This document shows, in pieces, positions 8,754-19,282 of a stretch of 64,000 bases of DNA. How positions within the stretch are numbered: position 1 is the stretch's first letter; each line of letters begins with the position of its first letter. The notes beneath the pieces were generated by a model. It ran no database searches, was not told the DNA's origin, and worked only from the letters and a program-made list of their open reading frames with translations. Origin of the DNA: Novosphingobium sp. TH158 (GTDB taxonomy: Bacteria; Pseudomonadota; Alphaproteobacteria; Sphingomonadales; Sphingomonadaceae); NCBI RefSeq assembly GCF_002855555.1, contig NZ_PKRT01000001.1, positions 1,116,001 to 1,180,000 on the forward strand. Reading direction: 5' to 3'. Position numbers and translations under genes: made by a program.

Positions 8754-10037
8754 ATGGCGAAACCGCGTTTCCTGGCCCCATTGGCCGTGCTCGCAGCAGG
8801 CGCAGCAGCCATTCTGCCGCTGGTCGCGCGTGCCGAGCCGGCAGCCGCTCCGCCCGCGCCGCATTCGGCGGTGCCCGGATGGAACGAGCTGATCGGCAAG
8901 CTGGCGGACCTGCCTGACCGGATGCTTGCCCGCCTGCCCGATGCCATGCGCAACGATCCGCGCGTGCAGCAGGAAGTGGCGCGCCTGGCGCTCGAATCCC
9001 TCACCAGCCAGGGGCTGGAAGCGATCGGCGGGGATGCCGATGCACCGGAATTCCTGCCCGCGATCGGCTATGTCTTCAACATCGGCCAACCCAACGCCGA
9101 TACCATCTACCGTTCCGCCCGGATCGACGGGGCAGGTTCCTACCGCCTGCGTGGCAAGGCCGGCTCACTCAATCAGGCGATCATCGCGCAGGTCGTGCCG
9201 CGCAATGCCGAAACCGGCGCGGGCCGCACCCACATCGACCTTGCCAAGGTGAAGACCGACAAGCAGGGCCGGTTCGACGTGCTGCTCAGCCGCGAAAAGC
9301 CCAAGGGCTACCGCGGCGAGTGGTGGGAACTGCGCCCGCAGGCATATCGCCTGATGATGCGCATGGTCAGCGCCGACTGGGCAAAGGAGCAGGCGCCGAC
9401 GATCTCCATCGAACGGCTCGACAAACCTGTCGCCCGCCCACGCCGCACCGCCGCCGATCTGGAAGCCCGGCTGCGTGCCCTGCCCGCCATGGTCGACATG
9501 ATGGCGCTGATGTTCATCGATCACGTCTCGAAGCTGCGGGCCGATGGCTATGTCAATCGCGTCAAGACCTTCGACATGACCAGCACGGGCGGGCTTGCCG
9601 GACAATTCTATTACGAAGGCGCCTATGACCTTGCCGACGACGAAGCCCTAATCGTGGAGAGCGACGTGCCCCGGACGTGCCGCTATCGCTCGCTGATCCT
9701 GACCAACGATCTGTACGAGACGACCGACTGGTACAACAACCACTCCAGCCTGAACCAGGCACAGGCCGCGCCGGATAAGGACGGGCGCCTGCGCATCGTC
9801 GTCGCCAATCGCGATCCGGGCGTGCCCAACTGGCTGGATACTGCCGGCCACAACCGGGGACTGCTGCAAGGGCGGTGGATGGAGTGCGACAGCCAGCCCG
9901 TTCCGACCGTGACCAAGGTCAAGCTGGTGGATCTGCGCCAGCACCTGCCCCCGGAAACCGGCACCGTTTCGCCGGAGCAGCGCCAGGAGATCATCCGCGC
10001 CCGCCGCGCCGCGCAGGTGCAGCGACCGATCTGGTAG
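8754..10037 (+). CDS. Secreted DUF1214-type protein
   Basis: A 427-residue exported protein. It starts with a signal peptide of about 26 residues ending ARA-EP. The C-terminal part resembles the DUF1214 fold: LILTNDLYETTDWYNNHSS and, later, LRIVVANRDPGVPNWLDTAG with the conserved GVPNWLDT-like core. The ATG at 8754, with a GAGAGGA ribosome-binding site, puts the signal peptide at the start. Molecular function is unknown, though DUF1214 proteins often accompany DUF1254 partners. No DUF1254 partner lies next to it. Confidence 0.75.
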   Translation: MAKPRFLAPLAVLAAGAAAILPLVARAEPAAAPPAPHSAVPGWNELIGKLADLPDRMLARLPDAMRNDPRVQQEVARLALESLTSQGLEAIGGDADAPEFLPAIGYVFNIGQPNADTIYRSARIDGAGSYRLRGKAGSLNQAIIAQVVPRNAETGAGRTHIDLAKVKTDKQGRFDVLLSREKPKGYRGEWWELRPQAYRLMMRMVSADWAKEQAPTISIERLDKPVARPRRTAADLEARLRALPAMVDMMALMFIDHVSKLRADGYVNRVKTFDMTSTGGLAGQFYYEGAYDLADDEALIVESDVPRTCRYRSLILTNDLYETTDWYNNHSSLNQAQAAPDKDGRLRIVVANRDPGVPNWLDTAGHNRGLLQGRWMECDSQPVPTVTKVKLVDLRQHLPPETGTVSPEQRQEIIRARRAAQVQRPIW

Positions 10038-10050
10038 GCAGTCCTACCAG
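10031..10050. terminator. Symmetric hairpin shared by two convergent stop codons
   Basis: CTGGTAGG (10031-10038) and CCTACCAG (10043-10050) form a perfect 8-base inverted repeat with a CAGT loop. It covers the TAG stop of the DUF1214-type gene and the TAG stop of the convergent gene; both proteins end in Trp, so each arm is TGG-TAG. There is no T-tract on either strand, so termination activity is uncertain. It may simply protect mRNA 3' ends. Confidence 0.4.
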
Positions 10051-11159
10051 CCTCCCGCGCGAAGGCGCGCAACCTGCTTGCGGGCCAGCGGGGTGAGGAA
10101 CCGGGAAACTTCCGCTAACGGCACCTGCGCGTCCTCCGTGCAGGCCGCCATCACGTGCGGGAAGCTGGGGGTGAAGACAAAGCCGGTGCGGGTAAGGCCG
10201 ATGCCCCACCAGTCCTGCTCGGCAGCCGCTTCGCGGCATTCGGCCTCGGGGGACTTGTAGCCCTTCAGGATCGCCGCCCGTATCGCCGGGGAAAGCTGCG
10301 AAACGGTCGATTCCGCCGTTTCTCCACCCGGTTTTACGGCCGAGCCAATGAACCAGCGGGCCAGGTCGACCCGGGTGCCGGTCTGCCGGTCCCACAGTTC
10401 GCGGCTATAGCCCCAGTCCGGATGCGCCCCGCCGCAATAGCCGCCAAAGGTCTGCTTGATCGACATGAAGGCCGGGGTCGCCCATTCGGGGTCGATCTGC
10501 TGGGTGTAATCGCCGTCCATCCCGTTCATGCTGATCGCGCCCTGCATGCACGAGATATAGTCCCCCCGCGCATCGGGCTGGTCAGGCTCGAGCCGCGCGG
10601 CAGCAATGATCGCCTTGTCGCCCGCCTGAACCGGAACAAAGGTGAAGCTGCGCATTGACACGTTCTCGAAATGGGCGGGCACCCGGTATTCCTGCATGGT
10701 ATAGGCAAGGCCCGGCACCGTGGCGGGCTTTCCCTTCACCACCGGGGCTTGAATGCGAGGCGCGATAAAGGCGCGGCTGCCGCAGGCCTCTTCGCGGTCT
10801 TCCGCGCCGCCGACCGGCTTTAGCGACACGGGAAGAACCTTTCCGCTGCCCTTCCATTCGCCCCGGAGGGAGCCGTCTGTGGCAACCGAAACCGTCCACC
10901 TGCCACTTTCCGCGCCGCCTTTTCCGGCCTTCTCCACCCAGTCGCCACCATCATCGAACTCGAGCTGGATCAGTCGCTTGCCCGAAAGGTAGAAGTAGGC
11001 ACCGCGGCTATAGCTGTCGCCGATGCGGGCGAAGCAGGCCTGCACCGGCAGGGTGCCGATGGTTCCCTTCCACACGCCTTGCCAGGCAGGCAGCGGAGCA
11101 TCCTGGGCCATGGCGGGACTGGAGACGAGCAGGGCAACGGGGGCCAGCGCGCGCTTCAC
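10044..11159 (-). CDS. Secreted protein with DUF3298/RsiV-like C-terminal region
   Basis: A 371-residue exported protein. The GTG start at 11159 overlaps the stop of the pterin dehydratase gene as GTGA and gives a short signal peptide ending AMA-QD near residue 18. The middle is beta-rich, and around residue 245 it has [15 protein letters not shown], like the GGAHP motif of DUF3298/RsiV proteins. Six or more cysteines suggest periplasmic disulfides. Function is unknown. A reading from 11396 begins inside the dehydratase gene in another frame and lacks a signal peptide. Confidence 0.7.
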   Translation of the reverse strand: MKRALAPVALLVSSPAMAQDAPLPAWQGVWKGTIGTLPVQACFARIGDSYSRGAYFYLSGKRLIQLEFDDGGDWVEKAGKGGAESGRWTVSVATDGSLRGEWKGSGKVLPVSLKPVGGAEDREEACGSRAFIAPRIQAPVVKGKPATVPGLAYTMQEYRVPAHFENVSMRSFTFVPVQAGDKAIIAAARLEPDQPDARGDYISCMQGAISMNGMDGDYTQQIDPEWATPAFMSIKQTFGGYCGGAHPDWGYSRELWDRQTGTRVDLARWFIGSAVKPGGETAESTVSQLSPAIRAAILKGYKSPEAECREAAAEQDWWGIGLTRTGFVFTPSFPHVMAACTEDAQVPLAEVSRFLTPLARKQVARLRAGGW

Positions 11160-11446
11160 AGCATTTCCTCGATAGCCTTGGCCATGGCCGCATCGCGGGC
11201 GGAAAGCCCGCCGGCATCGTGGGTGGTGAGCGTGATGTTCACCCGGTTGTAGACGTTCGACCATTCGGGATGGTGATCCGTCTTTTCCGCATGGAGCGCA
11301 ACGCGGGTCATGAAGCCGAAGGCCGCATTGAAATCGGCGAAGCGGAACTCGCGCTCTATGCCCTTGCCATCGGCGCTCAGGCTCCAGCCGGGGCATTCGG
11401 CAAGCAGGGCATCGCGCTCGGAATCGGTCAGGCGGGCAATCGGCAT
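11156..11446 (-). CDS. phhB: 4a-hydroxytetrahydrobiopterin dehydratase (PCD/DCoH)
   Basis: This enzyme dehydrates pterin-4a-carbinolamine to regenerate the pterin cofactor of aromatic amino acid hydroxylases, and in many bacteria it also serves folate metabolism. The 96-residue product has the family active-site motif [16 protein letters not shown] around residues 53-68 with the paired His. Length is normal. No phenylalanine hydroxylase gene lies nearby. It is coupled by GTGA to the downstream secreted-protein gene. Confidence 0.93.
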   Translation of the reverse strand: MPIARLTDSERDALLAECPGWSLSADGKGIEREFRFADFNAAFGFMTRVALHAEKTDHHPEWSNVYNRVNITLTTHDAGGLSARDAAMAKAIEEML

Positions 11447-11495
11447 CAGGCGCACTCCTTGGCAGTGGCCCTGCTTTCCCCTAAGGCGCTGCCCC

Positions 11496-12074
11496 ATGCA
11501 AGGGGCCAGTCTGACAGCACACGATCTCGCCTGCCAGCGCGGTGAGCGGCTGCTGTTTCGCGGGCTCTCGTTCGAACTCGCCTCGGGCGAGGCGCTGCGC
11601 GTTGCCGGGGCAAACGGCACGGGCAAGTCCAGCCTGCTGCGGATCATCGCCGGCCTGCTGCGCCCGCTGGTCGGCACCTGCGAAAGCCAGGGTCGCGTAG
11701 CCCTGCTTGATGAGCGCCCCGCGCTCGACCCGCACCTGCCGCTGGGCAAGGCTCTGGCCTTCTGGCAGCGGATCGACGGATGGCAACACCTGCCGCTTGA
11801 GCGGCTGGGCCTCGCCCGGCTGGAGGACGTGCCGGTGCGCTACCTTTCCACCGGCCAGAAAAAGCGTGCGGCCCTCGCCCGGCTGATGGGACAGGCCGCA
11901 CCGGTCTGGCTGCTCGACGAGCCGCTTAACGGCCTCGATACGGCTGCGGTCGCGATGGTCGAGGCGCTGGTGGCGGAACATTGCGCCGGCGGCGGCATTG
12001 CCCTCGCCGCATCGCATCAGCCCATGCGCCTGCCGGGCGAACGCACGCTCGACCTTGCGGAGTTCCGCGCATGA
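11496..12074 (+). CDS. ccmA: Heme exporter ATP-binding protein CcmA
   Basis: The ATPase of the CcmABCD complex, which releases heme-loaded CcmE during cytochrome c maturation at the inner membrane. The 192-residue protein has Walker [10 protein letters not shown] (38-46), the ABC signature [13 protein letters not shown], Walker [13 protein letters not shown] and the switch His in ASHQ. The ATG at 11496 gives [13 protein letters not shown]; earlier in-frame codons are not family-like. It overlaps ccmB by ATGA. Other ccm genes are not in the window. Confidence 0.93.
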   Translation: MQGASLTAHDLACQRGERLLFRGLSFELASGEALRVAGANGTGKSSLLRIIAGLLRPLVGTCESQGRVALLDERPALDPHLPLGKALAFWQRIDGWQHLPLERLGLARLEDVPVRYLSTGQKKRAALARLMGQAAPVWLLDEPLNGLDTAAVAMVEALVAEHCAGGGIALAASHQPMRLPGERTLDLAEFRA

Positions 12075-12730
12075 GCCGTCCTCTGCTCGCCATCCTGCGC
12101 CGCGACATCGGCCTTCTGCTGCTGGGCGGAAAGCGCGGCGGCACGCTGCTGCCGCTGCTGTTCTTCCTTGCCGTGGCCATGCTGTTTCCCTTTGCCGTCG
12201 GGCCTGATCCAACCTTGCTGGCGCGCACTGGCGGCGGGGTAATCTGGGTGGCGGCCCTTCTCGCCGCGATCCTGCCGATCGACCGGCTGGTGGAACCCGA
12301 CATCGAGCTTGGCCTGTTCGACCAGTGGGCCCTGCGCGGCATTTCGGAAGAGGCGGTGATGGGCGTGCGGATCCTTGCCCACTGGATCAGCTTCGGCCCG
12401 CCGCTGATGCTCGCCGCCCTGCCCGCCGCCGCCCTGCTGGGCCTGGACGGCGAAAAGCTGCGGCTGGTGGAACTGGGCCTGCTGGCCGGAACCCCCGGCC
12501 TCGCCGCGCTCGGCGTCATGGTTGCGGCCCTTACCGCAGGCCTGCGCGGCGGCGCGGCGCTGGGCGGCCTGCTGGTGGTGCCGCTTTCCGTGCCCCTGCT
12601 CGTCTTCGGCGCCGGCAGCCTTGCCATTGGCGGCGAAGGCGGGCTTGCCCTGTGCGGCGCGGCGAGCCTCGTCCTGCTGGCGATCGCCCCGTTTGCCGGT
12701 GCGGCTGCAGTGCGCGGCGCGCGCGGTTAG
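12071..12730 (+). CDS. ccmB: Heme exporter membrane protein CcmB
   Basis: Membrane subunit of the CcmAB transporter used in cytochrome c maturation. The 219-residue protein starts [13 protein letters not shown] and has about six hydrophobic segments. The family-typical LPIDRLVEPDIELGLFDQW region lies near residue 75-95. The ATG overlaps the ccmA stop. The TAG stop overlaps the TAA of the convergent map gene by four bases (12727-12730). Confidence 0.92.
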   Translation: MSRPLLAILRRDIGLLLLGGKRGGTLLPLLFFLAVAMLFPFAVGPDPTLLARTGGGVIWVAALLAAILPIDRLVEPDIELGLFDQWALRGISEEAVMGVRILAHWISFGPPLMLAALPAAALLGLDGEKLRLVELGLLAGTPGLAALGVMVAALTAGLRGGAALGGLLVVPLSVPLLVFGAGSLAIGGEGGLALCGAASLVLLAIAPFAGAAAVRGARG

Positions 12731-13551
12731 TAAGGCGGCTTGTCCAGCCCCTTCGGGCTCGCGGTAAAGATCTCGCAGCCGGTTTCGGTGATGCCGATCG
12801 AATGTTCGAACTGCGCCGAAAGCGAGCGATCGCGCGTTACCGCCGTCCAGCCATCGTCAAGCAGCTTCACCGGCGGCTTGCCAAGGTTGATCATCGGCTC
12901 GATCGTGAAGAACATGCCCGGCTTCAGTTCCGGACCGGTTCCTGCGCGGGCGGCATGGACCACCTCGGGCGCATCATGGAACAAGCGGCCAAGGCCATGG
13001 CCGCAGAATTCACGCACCACACCATAACGGTGCCCTTCGGCATGACGCTGGATGGCCGCGCCGATATCGCCGAGCCGCGCACCGGGCTTTGCCTGTTCGA
13101 TGCCGAGCATCAGGCACTCGTAAGTCACCTCGACCAGCCTGCGCGCCTTCAGCGGCACGTCGCCGACAAGGTACATGCGGCTGGAATCGCCGTGCCAGCC
13201 ATCGAGCAGCGGGGTAACGTCGATGTTGACGATATCGCCGTCCTTCAACGCCTTTTCGCCCGGAATGCCGTGGCAGACGACATGGTTGATCGAAACGCAG
13301 CACGAATGGGCATAGCCACGATAGCCCAGCGTCGCCGGCACCGCACCGCCATCCATCGTCAGCTTGCGGACCAGATCGTCGATCGCGCCGGTGGTCACCC
13401 CGGGCTTCACGAAAGTGGTCAGTTCATCAAGGATTTCCGCCGCCAGCCGACCGGCCTTGCGCATGCCCTCGAAGTGTTGCGGGCCGTGCAGCTTGATCGT
13501 GCCATCGCGCAGCAGGGTCTCATCGTCGGTAACGGTCTGGTACTGTGTCAT
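12727..13551 (-). CDS. map: Methionine aminopeptidase type I
   Basis: Removes the N-terminal Met from nascent proteins. The product is 274 residues from the ATG at 13551 (MTQYQTVTDD). The five metal ligands are visible: Asp in NIDVTPL, Asp in WHGDSSRM, His in CGHGLGRLFH, Glu in TIEPMIN and Glu in AQFEHSIGIT. The conserved YRGYAHSCCVSINHVVCHGIP region lacks an N-terminal zinc finger, as expected for bacteria. It is convergent with ccmB and divergent from the aminopeptidase gene, with about 100 bases between starts. Confidence 0.95.
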   Translation of the reverse strand: MTQYQTVTDDETLLRDGTIKLHGPQHFEGMRKAGRLAAEILDELTTFVKPGVTTGAIDDLVRKLTMDGGAVPATLGYRGYAHSCCVSINHVVCHGIPGEKALKDGDIVNIDVTPLLDGWHGDSSRMYLVGDVPLKARRLVEVTYECLMLGIEQAKPGARLGDIGAAIQRHAEGHRYGVVREFCGHGLGRLFHDAPEVVHAARAGTGPELKPGMFFTIEPMINLGKPPVKLLDDGWTAVTRDRSLSAQFEHSIGITETGCEIFTASPKGLDKPPY

Positions 13552-13654
13552 GCAGCGCACATAGGCGCTTTGCGGCGGAATTGCGAGACACCGGCTGCCA
13601 AAGTCTGCGCCGAAAGGGATTCCCAGCCCGGCGATAGCGATCTATGCGTTTTCC

Positions 13655-15042
<1,388 letters not shown>

Positions 15043-15046
<4 letters not shown>

Positions 15047-16653
15047 GCCTTTCGGTAAAGATCCACGGCGCCGCGCGCACGGTGACCGGATCGTGCCTCG
15101 AATTTGCCGGCAGCAAGGGACGCCTGCTGGTCGATTGCGGCCTGTTCCAGGGATCGCGCACGCTTGAGGAGATGAACTTCGATCCCCGCGTGGAAAACGC
15201 CGCCGGGCTCGACGGGGTGATCCTGACCCATGCCCATATCGACCACAGCGGGCTGCTGCCCCGGCTGGTCCGCGATGGCTTTGCCGGGCCGATCTGGTGC
15301 ACGCCCCAGACCGCCGAGCTGCTCGAATACATGCTCGCCGATTCCGGCCGTATCCAGGAGGGCGAGGCCGAGCGCATCAACCGCCGCCGCGACCGCGAGG
15401 GCGACAAGGCCATCGAGCCGCTTTACACCGAAGCCGATGCGCTGGAGGCCTGGGGCATGACCCGTCCGGTGGAGCTGGGCGAATGGTTCGAACCTGCTCC
15501 CGGCTTCCGGGCCCGCCTGTGGAACGCGGGCCATATCCTTGGCTCTGCCTCTGCCGAGATCGAGGCGAGCGGCGTTCGCGTCATGGTTTCGGGTGATGTC
15601 GGGCCTGATAACAAGGCCTTTCACCCCGATCCCGATGGCCCTTGCTGCTTTGACCATGTGTTCTGCGAAAGCACCTATGGCGACCGCGCCCGCGAGAAGC
15701 ATTCGATTGCCGAGCGGCGTGAAATGCTTGCCGGCATCGTCAATGAATCGCGGGCGCGCGGCGGCAACCTCATCATCCCGTCTTTCGCGCTGGAACGGAC
15801 GCAGGAACTGCTGCTCGACCTTGCCTGCCTTTCGCGTGACGGGCGGATCGGCAACGCCATGGTCTTTGTCGATTCCCCGCTGGCCAACCGGGCGACGCAG
15901 GTCTTCGCCCGCCATGTCGAAAGTCTGGAAGACACCGACGGCCTCAACGTGTTCGAAAGCCCGGCGATCCATTACGTCAACGACGTGTCAGAGTCCGTCC
16001 GGCTCAATTCGATCTCGGGTGCGATCATCCTTGCCGCTTCCGGGATGTGCGAGGCCGGGCGCATCCGCCACCACCTGATCCACAACCTGCACCGCCGCGA
16101 TTCGACCGTGCTGTTCGTCGGCTTTCAGGCCGAAGGGTCACTTGGCCGGGTGATCATGGAAGGGGCAGAGCGGGTTCGCATTTCCGGGCGCGACGTGCTT
16201 GTGCGCGCGCAGATCCGCCGGATCGACAGCTATTCCGCCCATGCCGACCAGTCCGAACTGCTGGACTGGATCGCCGCGCGCGCGCCGATTGCCGGCTCGC
16301 TGTTCCTCGAACACGGGGAAAGCGGGGCAATCGATGCCCTTGCCGGTCTGGCGAAGGAGCGCGGCCTGGCACCATCGATCGTTGTCCCGGAAATCGGCGA
16401 GGCGTGGAAGCTGGAGCCGGCCAGTCCCGCCAGCCGCACCCGCACCGGCGGGCTTGAGGCGCGCAAGGCCGTGGGGCGAGACTGGCAGAACAGCTATGCC
16501 GAACTGGCAAGCAGCCTGAAGCAGCGCCTGCTGAAAATCCAGGATGCCGAGGCGCGAGAGCATGCCATCGCCGAAATGCGTGAAGTGCTGGATAGTTACG
16601 CGGCATTCCGCGAGACCAAGAAGGCCCGGAACAAGGGGCACCGGGCAAGGTGA
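15043..16653 (+). CDS. MBL-fold beta-CASP ribonuclease-like protein
   Basis: A 536-residue metallo-beta-lactamase/beta-CASP protein of the RNA-specificity exonuclease type (CPSF/YSH1-like). The zinc motif is THAHIDHSG with His63, His65, Asp67 and His68. Further features are HILGSASAEIE, SGDVGP, the beta-CASP SGMCEAGRIRHHL region and the RMMBL segment SAHADQSELLDWI. Likely role is RNA processing or decay in the cytoplasm; the substrate is not known. The start overlaps the aminopeptidase stop (ATGA), and a longer upstream start would run inside that gene. Confidence 0.88.
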
Positions 16654-16734
16654 AGGGGCGGCAAACTTGCCTCTGTCGCCGCCTTTGTATAAGCGCGCGC
16701 ATCCACACGGGGAACGCCAGGGGACCTTTGCGAA

Positions 16735-17082
16735 TTGTCCAGCCTAGACGCCAAGCTTGACGGGCGGAGCTTCGCCATGACCGGGCCGATGAAGATCGCC
16801 GATCCGGCGCACACGCCTGTGCGCGGAGACCTGGCACACATCCGCCTCGCCGGGCGTTATTTCGTGCCGCACTATGCTGTACCCGCTCTGCACCGGGTTG
16901 GTCCGGGCGGCGCGCAGCTGCTCTCTTCCGGGCGCAGCGATGCCGAGACGCTTGCCGAGCTGGCGGAAGGGAGCCTGTTCGAGGTGCTCGACATTGCCGG
17001 CGGCACTGCCTGGGGCCAGGCGGGCGGCGAGGACGGACCGGTTGGCTATGTCCCGCTTGAGCAACTGCGGCCCGAGGCATGA
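16735..17082 (+). CDS. Free-standing bacterial SH3 (SH3_16-like) protein
   Basis: Resembles the first SH3 domain of NlpC/P60 dipeptidyl-peptidases: DLAHIRLAGRYFVPHY, then GAQLL, FEVLDIAGGTAWGQ and VGYVPLEQL. No NlpC/P60 catalytic Cys/His domain follows; the gene stops and overlaps argC by ATGA. The TTG at 16735 gives 115 residues. An ATG at 16777 with a GGCGGAG ribosome-binding site gives 101 and is equally plausible. No signal peptide is seen. It may be a remnant of a cell-wall peptidase gene or a small adaptor. Confidence 0.65.
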   Translation: MSSLDAKLDGRSFAMTGPMKIADPAHTPVRGDLAHIRLAGRYFVPHYAVPALHRVGPGGAQLLSSGRSDAETLAELAEGSLFEVLDIAGGTAWGQAGGEDGPVGYVPLEQLRPEA

Positions 17083-18002
17083 GCACGCGGGTTTTCATCG
17101 ACGGTGCGGCCGGCACCACGGGCCTTGAAATCCTGGAGCGGCTTGCCCCGCGCAACGAGTTCGAGCTGATCGTCCTCGACGATGTCCAGCGCAAGAGCGC
17201 CGATGCCCGCCGCGATGCCTATCATGCTGCGGATTTCGCCGTGCTCTGCCTGCCCGACGATGCCGCCAAGGAAGCGGTTGCCCTGGCCGAGGGCAGCAAG
17301 GTGCGCATCATCGATGCCAGCTCTGCCCACCGCGTTGCCGATGGCTGGACCTATGGCTTCCCCGAAATCGTGGGGCGTGAGGCGATTGCCGATGCCGTTC
17401 GCGTCACCAATCCCGGCTGCTACCCCAGCGGCTTCATCGCGCTGGTCGCCCCGCTGGTCAGGGCGGGCCTGCTTCCGGCTGACTGGCCCTATACCGTCAA
17501 TGCCGTTTCCGGCTATTCGGGCGGCGGCAAGGCGCTGATCGCCCGGTTCGAGGAAGATCGCGACATCGCATTCCGCGCCTATGGGCTTGGCCTTGGCCAC
17601 AAGCACGTGCCGGAAATGCAGAAGCTGGTCGGCCTTTCCCATCCGCCGCTGTTCGCACCCGCCGTTGTCCCTGCCCATCGCGGCATGATCGTGGAAGTGC
17701 CGGTGCCGCTATCCGCCATGCCGATGGCCGGATCGCCTGAGGTGCTGCGCCTGGCGCTGGTCGATTTCTACACCGGCAGTGCGGTTGTCACCGTGCGTGA
17801 CGATCGCCCGGACGAGCTGCTTCTGCGCGGATCGATGGCACCGTCGGACAAGCTTGAGCTCTGGGTGTTCGGCGCCGCCGACGGTTCGCAGGCCCGGCTG
17901 GTCGCCCGGCTCGACAACCTGGGCAAGGGTGCCAGCGGCGCGGCGGTGCAGAACCTCAACCTGATGGCCGGCCTGCCCGAGACCGCCGGCCTTTCGCTCT
18001 AG
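17079..18002 (+). CDS. argC: N-acetyl-gamma-glutamyl-phosphate reductase (short type)
   Basis: Third step of arginine synthesis, reducing N-acetylglutamyl phosphate with NADPH to the semialdehyde. The 307-residue length matches the shorter type 2 ArgC. Motifs are FIDGAAGTTGLEI (nucleotide loop), the catalytic Cys114 in TNPGCYPSGF, and the GHKHVPEM and PAHRGM segments. It is coupled to the SH3 protein upstream and lies 2 bases before greB. argG is also in this window (27463), but the two are not in one operon. Confidence 0.93.
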   Translation: MSTRVFIDGAAGTTGLEILERLAPRNEFELIVLDDVQRKSADARRDAYHAADFAVLCLPDDAAKEAVALAEGSKVRIIDASSAHRVADGWTYGFPEIVGREAIADAVRVTNPGCYPSGFIALVAPLVRAGLLPADWPYTVNAVSGYSGGGKALIARFEEDRDIAFRAYGLGLGHKHVPEMQKLVGLSHPPLFAPAVVPAHRGMIVEVPVPLSAMPMAGSPEVLRLALVDFYTGSAVVTVRDDRPDELLLRGSMAPSDKLELWVFGAADGSQARLVARLDNLGKGASGAAVQNLNLMAGLPETAGLSL

Positions 18003-18004
18003 CC

Positions 18005-18493
18005 ATGGATCCGAAGGCGCCGCCGATTTCCCCGGCTGGCCTTGCCGCCCTGCGCGCCCGCTACGATCACCTGCTTTCCACCGAACGCCCGGCGATTGTC
18101 GAGATCGTATCGTGGGCGGCAGGCAATGGCGACCGCAGCGAGAACGGCGATTACCTTTACGGTCGTAAGCGGATGCGCGAGATTGACCGCGAGCTTGCCT
18201 TCCTTGCCCGCCGGATGAAGGCGGTGCGCGTGGTCGATCCTGCCCGGCAGGAAGATCGAAACCGCGCCTGGTTTGGCGCAACCGTCACTATCGCCGACGA
18301 GGATGACAATCACCGTACCCTGACCCTGGTGGGCGATGACGAGCAGGATGCATCGTCCGGGCTGATCGGCTGGTCCGCCCCGCTGGCGCGCGCCCTGCGG
18401 GGTGCGTCGGTGGGAGACCTGCGCAAGGTACGCCTGCCCGGCGGCGAGAAGGAATGGGAAGTGATCGCCGTCACCTATCCCGAAGCGGCCTGA
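18005..18493 (+). CDS. greB: Transcription elongation factor GreA/GreB family
   Basis: Gre factors enter the RNA polymerase secondary channel and stimulate transcript cleavage in backtracked complexes. The 162-residue protein has the N-terminal coiled coil with acidic tip, GDRSENGDYLYGRKRMREIDREL (GreB-type RSENGDY), and the C-terminal FKBP-like domain with GWSAPLARAL. It starts 2 bases after argC and is followed 2 bases later by a DUF4169 gene, so these form one transcript. Confidence 0.92.
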   Translation: MDPKAPPISPAGLAALRARYDHLLSTERPAIVEIVSWAAGNGDRSENGDYLYGRKRMREIDRELAFLARRMKAVRVVDPARQEDRNRAWFGATVTIADEDDNHRTLTLVGDDEQDASSGLIGWSAPLARALRGASVGDLRKVRLPGGEKEWEVIAVTYPEAA

Positions 18494-18495
18494 CC

Positions 18496-18675
18496 ATGGC
18501 AGAGATCGTCAACCTGCGGATGGCCCGAAAGGCACGCAAGCGCAGCGAAGATCAGGCCAAGGCAGACCGCAACCGCCTGCTCAGCGGGCGAACCAAGGCC
18601 CAGAAGGCAATCGAGCAGGCCGAGAATGTCCGCGCCCTGCGCGATCTGGAGGGCCATAGGCGCGACCCGGAATGA
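18496..18675 (+). CDS. DUF4169 small basic protein
   Basis: A 59-residue Arg/Lys/Ala-rich, probably wholly helical protein starting MAEIVNLRMARKARKR and containing NRLLSGRTKAQK, which match the DUF4169 family widespread in alphaproteobacteria. Function is unknown. It lies directly after greB. Its stop overlaps an in-frame ATG at 18672 that could begin a longer, less likely form of the next gene. Confidence 0.8.
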   Translation: MAEIVNLRMARKARKRSEDQAKADRNRLLSGRTKAQKAIEQAENVRALRDLEGHRRDPE

Positions 18676-18737
18676 GCCGCGCCTGCCGGCATTCATCCCT
18701 TTCGCACAACAGCATTTCTTGCCATGAGGCGCGCACC

Positions 18738-19232
18738 ATGCTGCGCCGCCTGACTTTCCTGCTCATCCCCGCCGCGCTCATTGCTGCCCCTGCCCTCGCG
18801 CGGGACAGCCTGGGGGTCTATGGCGACTGGGCGGCCTTTCGCGATCCGAACGTGCCGCGCTGCTATGCCATAGCCATGGCCCGGCCTTCCCGGCTTGAGC
18901 GACAATTCCAGCCCTATGCCGCCATCGGCACCTGGCCGAAAAAAGGTGAGCGCGGGCAGGTCCATTTCCGCCTCTCGCGCAATCTGGCCCCGCAAGCGCG
19001 GATCCTGCTGTTCGTCGGCGGCCAGCGTTTCGACCTTACGGGCGGCGGCGGCGATGCATGGTCGGTGGACAAGCGGATGGACGCCGCCATTGTCGCCGCC
19101 ATGCGGTCTGCCGGCGAGATGACGGTCAGCACCCGCGATGCTGCGGGCCGCGCCTTTTCCAACAGCTACAGCCTTGCCGGCGCAGCCACCGCGATGGACG
19201 CGGCGCAGATCGGTTGCGCCGGAATTCGCTGA
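18738..19232 (+). CDS. Invasion-associated locus B (IalB)-like exported protein
   Basis: A 164-residue periplasmic protein with a clear signal peptide ([21 protein letters not shown]). The body shows the IalB-type opening [21 protein letters not shown] and a C-terminal Cys that could pair with it. The family name comes from Bartonella; its general role in free-living alphaproteobacteria is not established. The ATG at 18738 is chosen because it starts the signal peptide; a start at 18672 would bury it behind 22 residues. Confidence 0.78.
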   Translation: MLRRLTFLLIPAALIAAPALARDSLGVYGDWAAFRDPNVPRCYAIAMARPSRLERQFQPYAAIGTWPKKGERGQVHFRLSRNLAPQARILLFVGGQRFDLTGGGGDAWSVDKRMDAAIVAAMRSAGEMTVSTRDAAGRAFSNSYSLAGAATAMDAAQIGCAGIR

Positions 19233-19282
19233 GGCAACCCGCGCACTGGCCAAAAGGCCCGGCAATCCCTATGTGCGCGCCT

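Noticed and set aside
6990..9089. A 699-codon minus-strand frame opposite the glycosylase and SDR genes
   Set aside because: Long antisense frames are common in this GC-rich DNA. The plus strand carries two clear enzymes with intact motifs, and the antisense product has none.
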